Source: Thereva unica (lineage: Eukaryota > Arthropoda > Insecta > Diptera > Therevidae). From it: 64,000 bases of DNA. How positions within the stretch are numbered: the stretch's first letter is position 1; each line of letters starts with the position of its first letter. The notes beneath the pieces were generated by a model. The model did no database searches, was not told the origin of the DNA, and saw nothing but the letters and a program-made list of their open reading frames with translations. Where the stretch lies: NCBI GenBank assembly GCA_949987705.1, contig OX465286.1, positions 7,851,445 to 7,915,444 of the forward strand, written 5' to 3'. Made by a program: the position numbers and the translations under genes. Of this stretch, positions 1 to 11,372 are shown piece after piece.

Positions 1-769
1 ATTCTGCTCGGCTAATCTTCACACCTACTGCTATAGAAAGCTTGTGCAGAAACAACGGACTGCAGAACAAACAAAAAAGAATATATTCCACACTTCTAAA
101 TCCTGCTTAAGTGGACATAAAAAACAAAAGAAGTTCAAGCACAATCCCCAACCGTCACTGCAGAACAACATGATCGCCCCTTGAACTCTCTCTTTAAAGT
201 CAATTTTGTGCCGTATAGTGGACAACACACCCATGGCATGTCGACATTGTAGAAGAGGGCACGGCACGCTGTACGTACAGTTACAGTGCATTCGCGTAAT
301 GTCTAGGTCTAGTAATACCCTGCCGCCAACGACACTACCTGGTCCGCTCTATGGTTTTTTTTTTGCTCCAAAGTGATGAGGTGTTGATGTGTCGTCTTTC
401 GGGTTCTATGCACAGAAAATGCCTGTTTTTTCGTTTTTGCTTTTATTCTTCTGCAAACTTAAAATTGAAACCCGCGCTGAAACCCGAGATGCTTTGAACG
501 ACCTTTTCAGTTGACCAAGAAATTAAAAATGTCTAACGTTGGTGAGGAAAATCCTGCAGTGAAAAAAAAATGTATTTGGAAAGGTGAAAAATTGGAAGGA
601 GGCCGCCCCCCCCCCCCCCCGTCCGTATCCTGCTTTTAGGGAAATTCGCGATTAGACGACTTTGGGCTTTCGTGTCAAAACTGTTTGGGCATTTATTTAG
701 AAACTCCCCCTTTCCCCCAGGAGAAGCATTAGGGGTTTTGTTTTTGTAAAACTCCAGTATTTCACAATC
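1..769. other. No gene seen; poly-C tract
   Basis: I see no supported gene here. The region is AT-rich with scattered homopolymers, and a run of about 15 C lies near 606-620. The 86-residue minus-strand reading frame at 31-291 has no recognisable motif and looks like chance. Confidence 0.5.
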
Positions 770-1000
770 GTGATAATAGGTTGGGAGAAAGTGATCCGAG
801 ATTCAGGTGTAATACTAGGAGGCACAATCCTTCAAAAGTCTATCCAAATATTGATTTACGCGGACCGCATCGAAATCATAGAAAGATTACCAAAAGTTTG
901 GGTGTTGACTAGAAAGTCCTTTGGCCCCTTAGCCGTGCTCAGTAAAAATGTGATTCGGAGAGTTGATGGCTCCTGTAGATTTACGAACACTACGCAGGGA
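770..1000 (+). pseudogene. RTE-like LINE reverse transcriptase fragment (YADD changed to YADR)
   Basis: The translated segment contains WEKVIRDSG, then GGTILQKSIQILIYADR, which matches the palm region around the catalytic YADD box of RTE-like (endonuclease plus reverse transcriptase) LINEs. Such proteins copy element RNA into DNA at a nicked target. The second catalytic aspartate reads as Arg (YADR), so the fragment could not be active even if complete. Only about 75 codons are open and neither the endonuclease nor the C-terminal part is adjacent. The same catalytic region is what is missing from the RTE-like element at 26-28.9 kb, but the two are on opposite strands and far apart. The downstream limit is approximate; the frame then runs into a poly-C tract near 1010. 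Confidence 0.7.
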
Positions 1001-1930
1001 CGGATTGCCCCCCCCCCCCCTTAACGGCCCGAGCATTTCGGTAGTGACCGGCCCAAATTTTATACAGGGTGTATTAGTTTCCATGCTCATGCTCTAGCCA
1101 GCTACATAGCCTCAAGTGCCCAGAAACGGGTGTGCAACAAAAGTGCGCGTGACGCGAATTCTAGACTGCGGTATGCAGGGCATCTAGCTTGTACAGGTTC
1201 AAAAAGTCTAACTGTCAAACCACGGTATACAGAAACATGGTAATATAAAAAACTGAATACCGTAAGACGGTATTTTAGTGCTAAAACCGCTGGCTGACCG
1301 CTTTCCATATAAAAAGTCGAAGTTGTTGTTTTTGTTTCTGCTTTGGTGCTGACGTCACTTGGCGACTTTTGTCTATGGCACCCGAAGCTGTCGATCTCTT
1401 TTACTTTACCTTTTTTCTGTATATCGTGCTGTCAAACGAGCTGTCATACTACTGTCACTTTTGGATATTACAGTGCATCTCTATAATGACGTTGGCATCC
1501 ACTAAATTTCGAAATTCATCCTCTTAGGGGGTAGGGAATGGGGTGAAAATTATTGTATGAAAAGTTTTTATTATATTTCATCAGGTTTTCTTCGAACTTT
1601 GTGTAAATACTACACAGCCGAAATAGTGAAACAGAAGTTTCAGCAGTTTTCGAAATTCAATCCCTAAAGGGGTGAGAAATTGAGGTTAAAAATTTGTAAA
1701 ACTCGAAATGGTAGCATCGCGCTAAAACGTCATTCATTTCATTTAGAATTCGTTTTTGATTTCTTGATAATTTCTTGCATCCACCTAAGTAGACGAACAA
1801 ACTTAACGAACGTTCGTCAAATCCTAAAATTTCGCTTCTCTCTCTCTCTATATATATATAATGTATATATGTATGTATGTTCTATGTAAACAAATCTTGA
1901 ACCTTGATTTTGACCCACTTCCATATAGCC
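1001..1930. other. No gene seen; poly-C, short direct repeats, TA/GTAT microsatellite
   Basis: A poly-C run lies at about 1010-1020. The phrase CGAAATTCA followed by a purine-rich CTAAGGGG-type stretch occurs twice (about 1510 and 1651), so this may be an old duplicated element. A TA and ATGT simple repeat occupies about 1845-1880. No coding signal is convincing. Confidence 0.4.
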
Positions 1931-2070
1931 AACATCATCATCAATAGCTCCACAGCCTGTTTTTGGCCTTGGCTTCTTGCAACATGCTCCTCCAGAACTG
2001 TTGGTCCTTGGCTTGAAGTCTCCAATTTCTATGCCTAAGGTTCCCAGATCTTCCACACTATCTGTGTATC
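1931..2070 (-). mobile_element. 5'-truncated RTE-like LINE 3' end with (GAT)n tail
   Basis: Read on the minus strand, the sequence encodes pieces of the RTE-like C-terminus (VEDLGTLGI, then in another frame RNW-like and a LQEAKAKNRLW-type ending), followed by a stop and a short GAT repeat tail. The same ending (EAK, three to six residues, stop, GAT or GAA tail) recurs at 14.5, 26.2, 31.4 and 56.2 kb. At least one frameshift is present. This is a dead 5'-truncated insertion. Confidence 0.6.
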
Positions 2071-2154
2071 ATTTTTTTGGGCGTCCGGTATATCCGTCCA
2101 TATAACTGATCAACTTCACAACTGCACATTACAATAGTTTGCGTGACAATGCAA

Positions 2155-2400
2155 TCTGACCATTTTGTAAAAAAATCAAGATGGCGGTTCCAAAATGGCG
2201 CCGGAATTTTGAAATTGTGCTCCCACACCGACAGGGGTTTCAAATGAACGAGTATGGCAAGTAGAATACAATTAGCTATGTGGCGTCATTTAAAATTAAA
2301 AATGGCGGACTATCTCTGTCTCTACAACCTACTCGGTATAAGTATCAAATGAAAGGATATGACAAGTAGAATATATGAGCTGTGGGTTAGGTGTCAGTCG
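2155..2400. repeat. Two degenerate units of a minisatellite also found at 39.5-40.0 kb
   Basis: Units contain AAATGGCGG and CAAATGAAAGGATATGACA followed by AGTAGAATA. The same words occur in reverse orientation in the longer array at about 39530-40020. No coding potential is seen. Confidence 0.6.
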
Positions 2401-2534
2401 GGTGTTCGTATGATTGTTCGATATATGATAGCGCCAGTTGATTGACACCATGTTTTCAATGTGCTGATTGTAGGGTGTTTACGACCGAGTGTATATTGCC
2501 GGAAGAGTGAATGACTATGTTGTCGGCGTATGAA

Positions 2535-3290
2535 ATTTGTGATTAGGTATTACTTACCGAGTTGAGGAGGGCTTGTATATGTATGCCTTTGTTTTTGACC
2601 ATGATTTTGCGATTTGAAAAGAATGTTTTAAGTGTTCGTATAAAGTTGTAGCCTGCGTTCAATTCGGTAAGTTGCTGGACGACCGCATTTCCTTGAAGTT
2701 TGTCGTAAGCTTTTGCAAGATCTGCCGAGAGTAATATGCTGTGTTGTCGTCTTCCGATGACACAAGCTTGTGCTCCATTTCCTGCAGGAGTAATTATGTT
2801 CCTCTTTCTGGTCTGTAGCCAGCAATTTCTTCTGTAAGCATTTGCTCTAGGAGCCAATTCAATCTGCTGCTTTAAATTTATATGCGGGATAGGGCGGATC
2901 ACTGCTAGTTCCTTGGCCTGCGGAAAGGCGGCCGAGCTCAGCACCATATTGACGAGCCTAGTTACCATGAGTTGGTAGTTTGATGGGGCATTTTTCATCA
3001 TACCATAGGTGATTTTTCCTAGGCCCATCGTTGAACCTTTGAAGGGATCCAATACATTTTGGATTTCTGTTAAGGTTAGATATGTTCATCTAGGGGGAGG
3101 GAGTTCGGTTCCGGAGGGTTTCCAGTTGCTCAAGTGTTGTTCTTTCATCTTGGCCTAGTGGACTTGGATCAGCGTTGGCATAGTTTGAGAGCTGATTGCC
3201 TATGGTGTGTGTGCAATAATCGTACAGATCAACAACTATTATATTTTGAAGCTCCATGGAGATGCTGGACTTCTTTTTCGACTTCCGAAT
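2535..3290 (-). pseudogene. LINE reverse transcriptase N-terminal half (I/Jockey-like)
   Basis: The 169-codon minus-strand frame at 2543-3052 carries the front half of a non-LTR reverse transcriptase. It starts with a KGST..GLGKITYGMMKNAP block (the SPG-D-I-Y region), then AVIRPIPH, then GAQACVIGRRQ, and finally the catalytic motif A region LLSADLAKAYDKLQ. The frame stops before the YADD box, so the second half is missing. An upstream 84-codon frame to about 3340 may be the linker before the RT domain but has no clear motif. The wording of the motifs suggests the I or Jockey superfamily, but the clade is uncertain. It is not the same family as the LOA-type element at 11.8-14.5 kb. Confidence 0.7.
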
Positions 3291-3594
3291 ACCGCTCTGA
3301 TATTGCGGTATATATGTATAATACCATTGCCTACCTACATACATTAAACTTCTTATAAAATTCGCTGTTATAAAAAGACATGAAACAATAGGTATAGTTT
3401 GACAGCAGCGGCCTCTTATTGTTAAAGCTAAAAGCTGTTTTTATCGATAAATTTATTAAAAAAAGCACTTAAAAAAATCAATCGAACCAATTCAGTAGAA
3501 AATGTCCATGAATAATATATTGTTTTCATTTTAATCAGAATTGGTTTTATATAGCTTGTAGTTTCCTTCCAAATTTCCCCCGATGTTGTATGTT

Positions 3595-4013
3595 TTAGTG
3601 ATGAGCAAGACTTGTCTTGCAAATTTGCCCTTTCTTGCACATTTAGCAAGACCAAAGCAAGATCAATGCAAGACAGGACAAAATAAGACTGCAACATAAA
3701 GATAGCAAGACATTTTGCTCATCACTAAGTATCAAAATTCTTGCGGTGGTGAGCAAAAAGTCTTGTAAAAAGTCTTGCTAAAAGTCTTGCAAAAAATCTT
3801 GCAGTCTTGTCTTGGTCCTGCTAATTGTGCAAGTCAAGACTTTTTGCTCATTATTGCAAGACTTTTTCCACTTAGCTATGAGTGAAAAGCCTTGCTATTT
3901 TGATCTTGCAGCCATCCTGCAGTTGTCCTGTCTTGTCTTGGTCCTGCTTTGGTCTTGCTAAATGTGCAAGAAAAGGCAAAACCTGCAGAACCAGTCTTGC
4001 TCATCACTAGTAT
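3595..4013. mobile_element. GCAAG-rich foldback/MITE with TAGTGATGAGC ends
   Basis: The element begins with TAGTGATGAGCAAGACT and ends with AGTCTTGCTCATCACTA, a perfect inverted terminal repeat flanked by TA. Internal partial ends lie at about 3717-3727 (GCTCATCACTA) and 3746-3756, so it looks like two or three related units in tandem or nested. The interior consists almost entirely of CTTGC and GCAAG words on both strands, many within short hairpins. No protein is encoded. Confidence 0.75.
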
Positions 4014-5102
4014 ATTTCATCTCTAAGGAAGCTTGCAAAAAATGCATTCCATTTTTTAAATTAACATAAAAAGTAAAAACTAAAAAGCATACATAAGGAT
4101 AGGAATCCTGATTCCTGTAATATTATGAACCGGAATTCTGCAAACAGTAACTTAAACGATGCAGAAGAATTTTATGAGAGATATCACTTTAATCTTGGTC
4201 CTCCTGTGCTCCTCTTGCACTCCTCCATCAAACAAACAATCTTCAAGCGTGCACCAAAAAACCTTTTACATTTCCTTCAGTATAGTACACAAAATTTCAC
4301 ATCGTTCAACTATATAATATTTTCTTGTTCAGATATAAAATAAAAAAAAAAAATAGGAATTGTACAAACATATTGAAACGGATTGAAACAACAAGTCGAC
4401 AAATTCTAGAACCACAAATAAAACATTTTTCGCAGTACACAAAGCGCACTCATATACATGCACATTCGCAATTACGTGTACTAGTACTTGGGTTGATTAC
4501 AAATACATCTGGTATATGTATATATATATATGTACGTATAAATATATAAAAGCGTCCACATTCCCTATTTCGCTGATAGGAAGAAAAATGAAGAGTTGGG
4601 ATTTGAGACCGGATAAATGACATAGAGATTCGCAGAAGCGTAAATCTAAAGCTTGAGAAGAAGAAGTAAAGTTGGAGGCCAAGAGAAAATTGTATAAAAT
4701 TGTTTAGGGGCGGGGTATTTGTGGGGGGGGGGGGTTGTGGGGAAGACTACAGGGTAGGTGGGGGACTAAATGGAGAAGCTTTTAAGAAAATGAAATTCGG
4801 AAAAACTTCAAATAAGTACACACCAATGGAGAAACTGTTAGAAATGTAATTTACTAGATGGATATATAAAATTGAAAAGAAATAAAAGCTTAAGTTTATT
4901 TTTTTTCATTATCTTTGCGAAATATGTGTGTGTGTGTGTTTTTGTGCTAAAAGAAAAATCCTTCTTTGATGGAAAAATATGTTTAAATGCACTATCAACC
5001 GAGTTGATAGCGTGTATTTGTACTCCTTCCCATCAAAAATGCACGTCCTCATCGCATCTGGTTTTGTTAATTGGGCTAATTCCTGTTTTTGATATCCCAG
5101 TG
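4014..5102. other. No gene seen
   Basis: AT-rich sequence with a TATA-type microsatellite around 4510-4540, a G run near 4723-4735 and a TG repeat near 4925-4940. No open frame carries a recognisable domain. Confidence 0.5.
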
Positions 5103-6611
5103 CAGAGCTGGACTGGGCTAATTAGCTACCGGGAATTTCCCAGGAGACGTATTATCAGTGGCGTAGCGCGGATTTCTGCCACCCCCACCATAAATTTGCT
5201 GCCCCCTAATTTCGAATTGCAAAGCAAACTGTTTGAGGCAATGGCCAATGTTAATTTATATCACTTGTTCTATTGGTAAGATAGCTAGATTAGATCTGTA
5301 GAGCAACGTGGACATTCTAGATTTTCAATAATTTTTAATCAATGAATCGAAAACCCAACTTGAATTTCAAGAAATTTTCAATCCAAGAATTAAAGGCATC
5401 ATGTAAACGCAATGGATGTTCGGTATAGTGCGCACCAAAATAAATGGGAATTTTACGCGCAGGCGAGGAAATGACAACTCTACATACATTAACATTCCGT
5501 GTATGGATAAAATTCAAGTGCACATGCATTTTAATTTCCCTTTTGAAACTGGTTTACCGGGAACAACACTCCGCCACAGCATCTGACCAGGACAAGAGTT
5601 GTAGTGAGACGGATTGAATTGTGATTGAAAATATAAATGAGCGGGTGATTTTGGGCTTTAAACGAACAGAATGACGAGATACACTTTTCTATTCGAATCT
5701 ACTTTCGTGGTGAGGATTTGAGACTTTCACTGCGCATCAAAAAATCGATTTTGAGATTTCCAATTGTTTTGGCGCAGGCTATATCCGTGCTTCAAGGTTG
5801 GCCTAAATTATAAACTTTAACAAATCTAGAAAGCTGGAATCAGTAATTTCTCTCTGTAATTTATTTCAGTCTGTCTTTAGATAGAAAGCCTCGTAGACGC
5901 AGAGCTTAAGCTTAAACTCGTCTCTGTCCCAATATCTGGAGGTTTCATTTCCCAACATCGTAGCCCAATACTATTACAGGGTATTTTAACGACAAATGCG
6001 GCAGCTGTTGGAGCCCTTCTCAAACTTCAGCATTTACAGCTCGCGTCATAAAAGAATGGAATCTTAAAATCACTGTTTCCATGCGCATTGAGAGTCTCAT
6101 ACAAGAGAGCAATGTCACTCTGTTTGTATAAAAACGAACGAACGAACTTACAACAAAACTACAATTCAACTGAAAATAAACAACTGAATAAATTTTTCAC
6201 CACAATCTAACCGACCGATGTATTCACAATTTGGCAATCCGCTATCAGCTGCCAATGGACACCTATCGTGTTTCATATGCGCGCTCATTTCCCTTCTTTT
6301 ATGGCACGGACTCCAATCATAAGGAATATATGTTTGCTAGGTATTATCCACACAAGTGTCTTGAACCATTTACACAAACATGGATACAAAAAGAAGGTCC
6401 ATGCATGAGTTATTCTTGTCTTCCATCACAGGCGTACGCTTTATTGATAACCCGTCAAATAGGAGAGTTTGGTTGGATAATTTTGATGCATAACTTTATA
6501 GTCCAGAAATAAGGCCAAACCTAAATGAAAAGTAACGCAGAAGTAAAGTAGACGTAACTTCCGCAGAAGTAGATGTAACATCCACTTACTTCCATATTGG
6601 TCACTCTCATA

Positions 6612-7481
6612 CAGGGCCGGCGTTCCGTTTTTTCGCCCGGTGCAGCATGCCATAAACATATTGCGCCCCCTTCATTTTTGTTCATTTTTTGATGGCAGTA
6701 AAGAAAAATGAAAGAAGACACAAACACTCATTGAAAATGAAGGCACGGAATTTTTCTTTCACTTTTTTTAAATTGCGCCCTGTCCAATTGCGCCCAGTGC
6801 AAATACACCGGTTGCACCTATGAAAGCGCCCCCCTGACTTTGTCCAATCAGGATTTGCTACGCGATCTTGCTTTTGTGCTGAGTTTACTTACGCTTTAAA
6901 TTCAAAACCCTCCCGCTAATGCTGATTAATGCTCTTCGATGATTTTCATTGTAAGCTGCACTTCCTTAACTATTTCCAGCCCTAATAATGCTATAAACTC
7001 GAATCTCCATAACGGAGGTCTCTATGTCGTTCTCCTATCCTTTATATTTCGAAGGATAATAGGTGGTAACTGTACTGCATGTATTGGTTTCTACGGTGGA
7101 GTCTTGCATAACAAAGCAGTCCACTTAACAGCCTTCCTGGACATAGAAGCCGCTTTCAAAAACTTCAGAACAGAGGCGATCCAGGTGTTTCTCGCCGAAG
7201 TAGTGATCTATAATTGTAGGACTAATTTGAATTACAAATCATGACCTATGGCACCGTGACCAGCCAAGAAAGGATAGACGACAAAATCAGGCGAACTAAA
7301 TGAAATTGCATTGGCCACACGTAGCAGAAGGCAATGGTAAAACGCACAGAAGGTGCATTTCAAGTAATATATGACAATGGGATCACTTTTTCAATTTTTT
7401 CAATTTTTTTTGTAAATCTTAATTTCTGAAATTTCGCCCGGTGCAAGTGTACCATTTTCACCTATAAAAGCGCCACCCTTC
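6612..7481 (+). mobile_element. CAGGG-family composite hAT (870 bp) with captured LINE piece
   Basis: It starts CAGGGCCGGCG and ends CGCCACCCTTC (canonical ending CCCTG), with perfect 8-bp TSDs CTCTCATA at 6604-6611 and 7482-7489. Both ends contain the family core GCGCCCGGTGCA. Between the ends is a segment that translates to a fragment of LOA-type LINE reverse transcriptase. The same order of parts is seen at 21997-22853, 47522-48101 and 58932-59592. It is nested in the hAT at 5156-7715. Confidence 0.9.
7020..7245 (+). pseudogene. Captured LINE reverse transcriptase motif A fragment
   Basis: The plus-strand translation reads VHLTAFLDIEAAFKN, then FRTEAIQVFL. This corresponds to motif A (AFLDIEGAFNN) of the LOA-type reverse transcriptase at 13.8 kb. 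It contains the first catalytic aspartate but no other RT block. It lies wholly inside a TSD-bounded hAT element, so it moved as DNA cargo rather than as an independent LINE insertion. Confidence 0.75.
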
Positions 7482-7732
7482 CTCTCATACATTTATATGG
7501 AATGGTACCTATGTAACTTCACCTTACTTCACTTCCCTTCCCATTTAGGTTTGGCCTGTAGACACCATCAGCCAGGACATCGTGCTGGATGTGGCAATGG
7601 TTAGGGCCTGATGTTGCCGACAGGATCTCTAGCTCGGTCCAGTTTTTCCGCCGCCCCCAATATCTACGCCGCCCGGGGCAATGGCCCCCTCGGCACCCCC
7701 CACGCTACGCCACTGCGTATTATCTTAGCAGT

Positions 7733-8215
7733 TGTTAATTCAAGTGCAAAAATGTTCATGGCCTTAACGCAAACTTTAAAGGCACAAATAGTTTGGAGCG
7801 GCGGCGGCAGGCAGAGACGGCGACGGTGACTGTGTCCCATAGGGGTCGTCCGGTGACTGGAAAAACGTTTGAAATACACGGACCACCATACTTGCTAATA
7901 CAATGAGCAGACGGCGTGTAGAAATGAAATGTATCTGAAATCATCTCGCAACCTTAAGGCAGCTGCAGACTCAAGCCGTGAAAACCCGTGAACAAGCGCG
8001 AATGCAAGTGTGGATGGTTTTCACGCCTATGTAGTTCCCGGCTTGCTTTCAGTTGCGAGTGGATACGGGGTGAATACTAACGATAAACGCCTACACATAT
8101 AAAAAAATTGTCAGTTTTCTTGACAGTGAGTGTGTGGTACGGACTTCAAGGCGAAAACTTTCAGGCCACGGCCTGCCGTCGACCTGTTTATGAAATGGGG
8201 CCTTAAGATGAAAAT
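7733..8215. repeat. Dispersed repeat family A, copy 1
   Basis: Words such as ATACACGGACCACCATA, GAACAAGCGCGAATGC and CTTTCAGGCCACGGCCTG occur in the same order at 45218-45810, and partially at 46550-46690 and 56830-56920. No coding frame is conserved between the copies, so it is probably a non-autonomous DNA element; its superfamily is not clear. Confidence 0.6.
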
Positions 8216-8879
8216 AAGTTATAGGGTTACAAAAATAAAAGGTATGTAAAATTTTACAAAAAAAAAAAAAAAATCAAAACGCCCTAGCGGCGAAACGGTT
8301 ACGAATTTTGTTATATTAAATAATAAAATATTAAATGAGCTTAGTACTTCAAAAACAGTAATAGTTTTAGTACTAATGGGGAATTGACTAGTACCTGAAC
8401 TGGTGCTTAAGTAATCTTGAGAGAAGCTAGTTTAAATAATTATATAATATTTCTATGTAATATGCTTCTATCTATTACTATATAATATTTCTATGTTTGC
8501 ATGCCTCAGCCGAGCCCACGTGATAGTGGTAAATATTTCTCAGCCCAGCTGAAAAGTGCGCCTTCTTCATAAGAAGGGAAACTCTATTATTATAATATTG
8601 CACACCACAAGATTTTTTTTTTAGAGGATTTGCTTTTTTCTTTGTAATTCAGAGCTGATCTACGGTTTGAGAAATTCGTCATGTTCGTGATGGGGAAGCT
8701 ATCGAATTTCTGAATCCAGAAAAGTAACTTCATATCATTCATTCCGTTCGAGTTTATTAAATATTAGAAATACTAATCGATTTAAGATGCTAGTGACTGT
8801 CATTTGAAAAAAGAGGACTTGGCCGGATGTTATGAAATACAAAGAACGTTTTAGTTAACATATGCTTCGTTCGGCACCT

Positions 8880-9190
8880 AAACGAAATCGATGTCATTTT
8901 TGGTTTCCGCGATATCAGGTGCAGGTGCAAAAATCACATATAACGTCGTTTAAACAAAACATCGGCTCGGCTAAATTATATGACGACAACCTTTTCAGAT
9001 CATGCTGTCGTTAATACGCTTCTAATCGAATCTCTCAACGACGTTGGCATCATTTTTGGTTTGCGCGATATCGTTGAGGTACACATACGACATTTAAACA
9101 AAAAAAAAACGGCTCAAACGAATTTTATGAAATTTTTTCGTAAATACGCCTCTATCATGCTTCTTTTTTTTTGGTTCGCGCAATATCGTG
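8880..9190. repeat. Degenerate tandem repeat (about 3 units)
   Basis: The phrase ATTTTTGGTTTGCGCGATAT and close variants appear near 8897, 9050 and 9165, each followed by a purine-rich stretch and by AAACAAAA. Spacing is irregular (roughly 115-155 bp). A CA-rich microsatellite follows at about 9214-9246. Confidence 0.5.
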
Positions 9191-9352
9191 AAGGAAAAAA
9201 TGACCATGGGCGGACGCACACACACACCTACACACATACACACATAGTTCTTCTCATAACTATATGTTTAAAATGCTATTGGAATTTTGAAAAATGAAAA
9301 TATGTTGCAAATTACGATTTTCGGCGAGCGATTACAATAGATTCCCTATAAA

Positions 9353-9597
9353 CAGGGCCAGCGCATGGGTTTTTTTGCGCCCGGTGCAGTATGCTATGCA
9401 GTATGCGGCGCCCCATCACCTTCAAATTTTTTGATCGCAGTCAAGGACAATAGGAAAAGACACAGTTTCTTTAATAGATGAAAATAAACTCACGGGAGCA
9501 CAATTTCAATTATTTTAAAGATTTTCTAAAATTGCGCCCTCGTCCAAATGCCCCCGGTTCAAATGCACCATTCGCACCTATGAAAGCTCCGCCCCTG
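9353..9597 (+). mobile_element. CAGGG-family hAT MITE (245 bp)
   Basis: The ends are CAGGGCCAGCG and CTCCGCCCCTG, and perfect 8-bp TSDs CCTATAAA flank it (9345-9352 and 9598-9605). It retains both terminal domains but no captured LINE segment. Confidence 0.9.
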
Positions 9598-9853
9598 CCT
9601 ATAAACTGGGAAGTTAAAATTAAATTAATATTTTATTATAAAAATACCTGGTAATTTTTTTTTTTTTTTTACTTTGATTTACTTCATATATTGATCAAAA
9701 AGCGTGTAGCCATTCTTAAAGAAAAAATTAAAAAAAATTTTGAAAGCAAAAAATAATTTTACTTGATTGTTAAAACAAAATGTATTGAAATGGGCCGGAA
9801 TTTTTGATTTTCCCGGTCCTAAATTCATTCTCAGTCCAGCCCTGTCCCCAGTG

Positions 9854-11047
9854 CCATCTATAAGTGACCCTGCCGCAGCATTAATTAGTCTATTTCAAAC
9901 TGTCAACATTACTGCTGCTGTTATAATTAGCAAAATTCGCGGTAACTGCCTACGGGTGCGATTGTTGTTACATTCCACCGTTGTTAAATTCCGTTAAAGG
10001 CTTTATTACGAATATATACCCATATTTTGCATCCTTTGCATTTTGCCTAAATTATACTCGGTGGACACAGCAGCCCTAGGTTTACAGTAATTTTATTACA
10101 CAAATTTCAATGTGCCTAATGCACTTACTTATCTCCCCCTGTATGTGAGAACTATAACAACCAGTTTTGGCAATAAATCGTTGACATTTCTCGACTATCC
10201 GATACTTAACTTCACAAATAGAAAATTATTCACTTCATTAGTTAAATGCTGAAAAGGGAATGCGTTTGCGAAATTATTGCATGCATGTGTGAAGGTGTGC
10301 AGTGTGCGACATATCTCGGCCAGGACGCGCGGCCGGCAATCACTATCCCTGAAGTTACGCATTTACTGAACATTAATTACCTTCCTATTGCATTATTGTT
10401 GTGTGACCTTCATGCCCGATCAGCCATTTATAATTGTTAAGCCTTAACAATTTGCTCCTTCCCCTGCGTCATCACACAAGACCTAGAGGAGAAGAAGAAA
10501 GGAATTACTTCCAATCGAGTGAAGATTTTTGTAATAATTTCGTCGTTCTTCTGACGTTCTTTTTTTTTTTCTAGCAGCAATTTTTGGTCACTGCTTCTAA
10601 GGGGGTGTTTGCGCCAGCATATTTCATCCACTTCTCGATCCCCCCGCGGCCGCAATATACATACATACATAGACACGGGCGGCTCTTGAATCCATCATCC
10701 ATCAAAATTCAGTCTCCGTCTGGAAGTGTCACAAATCGAAATTAATCTATATATCGAGATGCGATCAATAAGTGGGTTGGTCGGATGCCAATCTGCTTCG
10801 TGCGTTGCATATATACCGTGTCTTCCCTGAACCGCTTCAGTCCTGGCTCACATTTGCTGATGGACTCGTCGTTCCCATCGGAGAGACAGACGACAATGAT
10901 CTGCGATTTTTTAGTAATGTCTGGTGCTGACAGTTGTGTCAGCGCGATTTGTTCACATTTTCGTGTATATAGGTACTTGTTTCTTTATTTAAGGATAAGA
11001 TGAACATGTAGATGGCTCTGATGTAAAAAGAAAAGAAGCACAAGAAC
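9854..11047. other. No gene seen
   Basis: Short open frames here (for example 9767-9997, 10246-10440, 10785-11003) show no domain or codon bias that I can recognise. A CATA microsatellite lies near 10658-10672. Confidence 0.45.
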
Positions 11048-11372
11048 CAGTGGCGTAGGAACTGGGGGTGGGGTTTGGGGACGAAACCCCCCCGGAACGT
11101 CTTTTGTATGAAGAAAATTCAACTTGGACATTTATAATATCATTTTGTAATTTAGGTGGTACATTCAGCGCGAAGAAAATACACTAGAAATATCACCTTT
11201 TTACAAAATTTTATTTAACACAAAAATGATTCTCGACAAAATGCGTCCTTCTAATCACTGCGTCTCTTTCTAGGACTCACAGTTTAGTCTACTTCAATAG
11301 AATGGAAAGTATTCGGAAATCGAGCTCAGATCTCACATTCGGTCACATTCTGACGTATCATACCCCGAATGA

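Larger units (their letters stand above)
5156..7715 (+). mobile_element. hAT-like element, copy 1, carrying a nested hAT
   Basis: The ends are CAGTGGCGTAGCG on the left and the reverse complement CGCTACGCCACTG on the right. Perfect 8-bp TSDs CGTATTAT flank it (5148-5155 and 7716-7723). A second, inverted copy lies at 15852-17295 with its own TSD, which confirms the boundaries. Minus-strand residues such as DAFNSWIENFLKFKLGFRF near 5340-5400 are shared by both copies. They might be a remnant of a hAT zinc-finger region, but this is weak. A CAGGG-type hAT is inserted at 6612-7481. Confidence 0.85.
5103..9844. mobile_element. Outer hAT-like shell with CAGAGCTGGACTG ends
   Basis: The left end reads CAGAGCTGGACTGGG and, further in, ACCGGGAA. 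The right end (about 9795-9844) read in reverse gives CAGGGCTGGACTGAG and then ACCGGGAA, a clear terminal inverted repeat. The flanks are TCCCAGTG on the left (5095-5102) and TCCCCAGTG on the right (9845-9853), an 8-bp TSD with one extra C. CAGNG-type ends plus an 8-bp TSD are the hAT signature. The shell encloses another complete hAT (5156-7715), a repeat shared with 45 kb, and a short hAT MITE (9353-9597). No transposase remains recognisable. Confidence 0.65.

Noticed and set aside
605..620. Poly-C/poly-G tracts as biologically meaningful features
   Set aside because: Several such runs (606, 1010, 13391, 17590, 37215, 38451, 63549) occur in unrelated contexts, and one breaks a LINE frame. 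They look like ordinary homopolymer slippage.
3595..4013. CRISPR-like or regulatory binding-site array
   Set aside because: The GCAAG words are not evenly spaced, there are no unique spacers, and perfect inverted ends mark a DNA element in a eukaryotic setting.
4897..5279. 135-codon frame at 4872-5279 as a gene
   Set aside because: The frame runs from a T-rich tract across the left ends of two hAT elements (5103 and 5156), so it is a chance frame.
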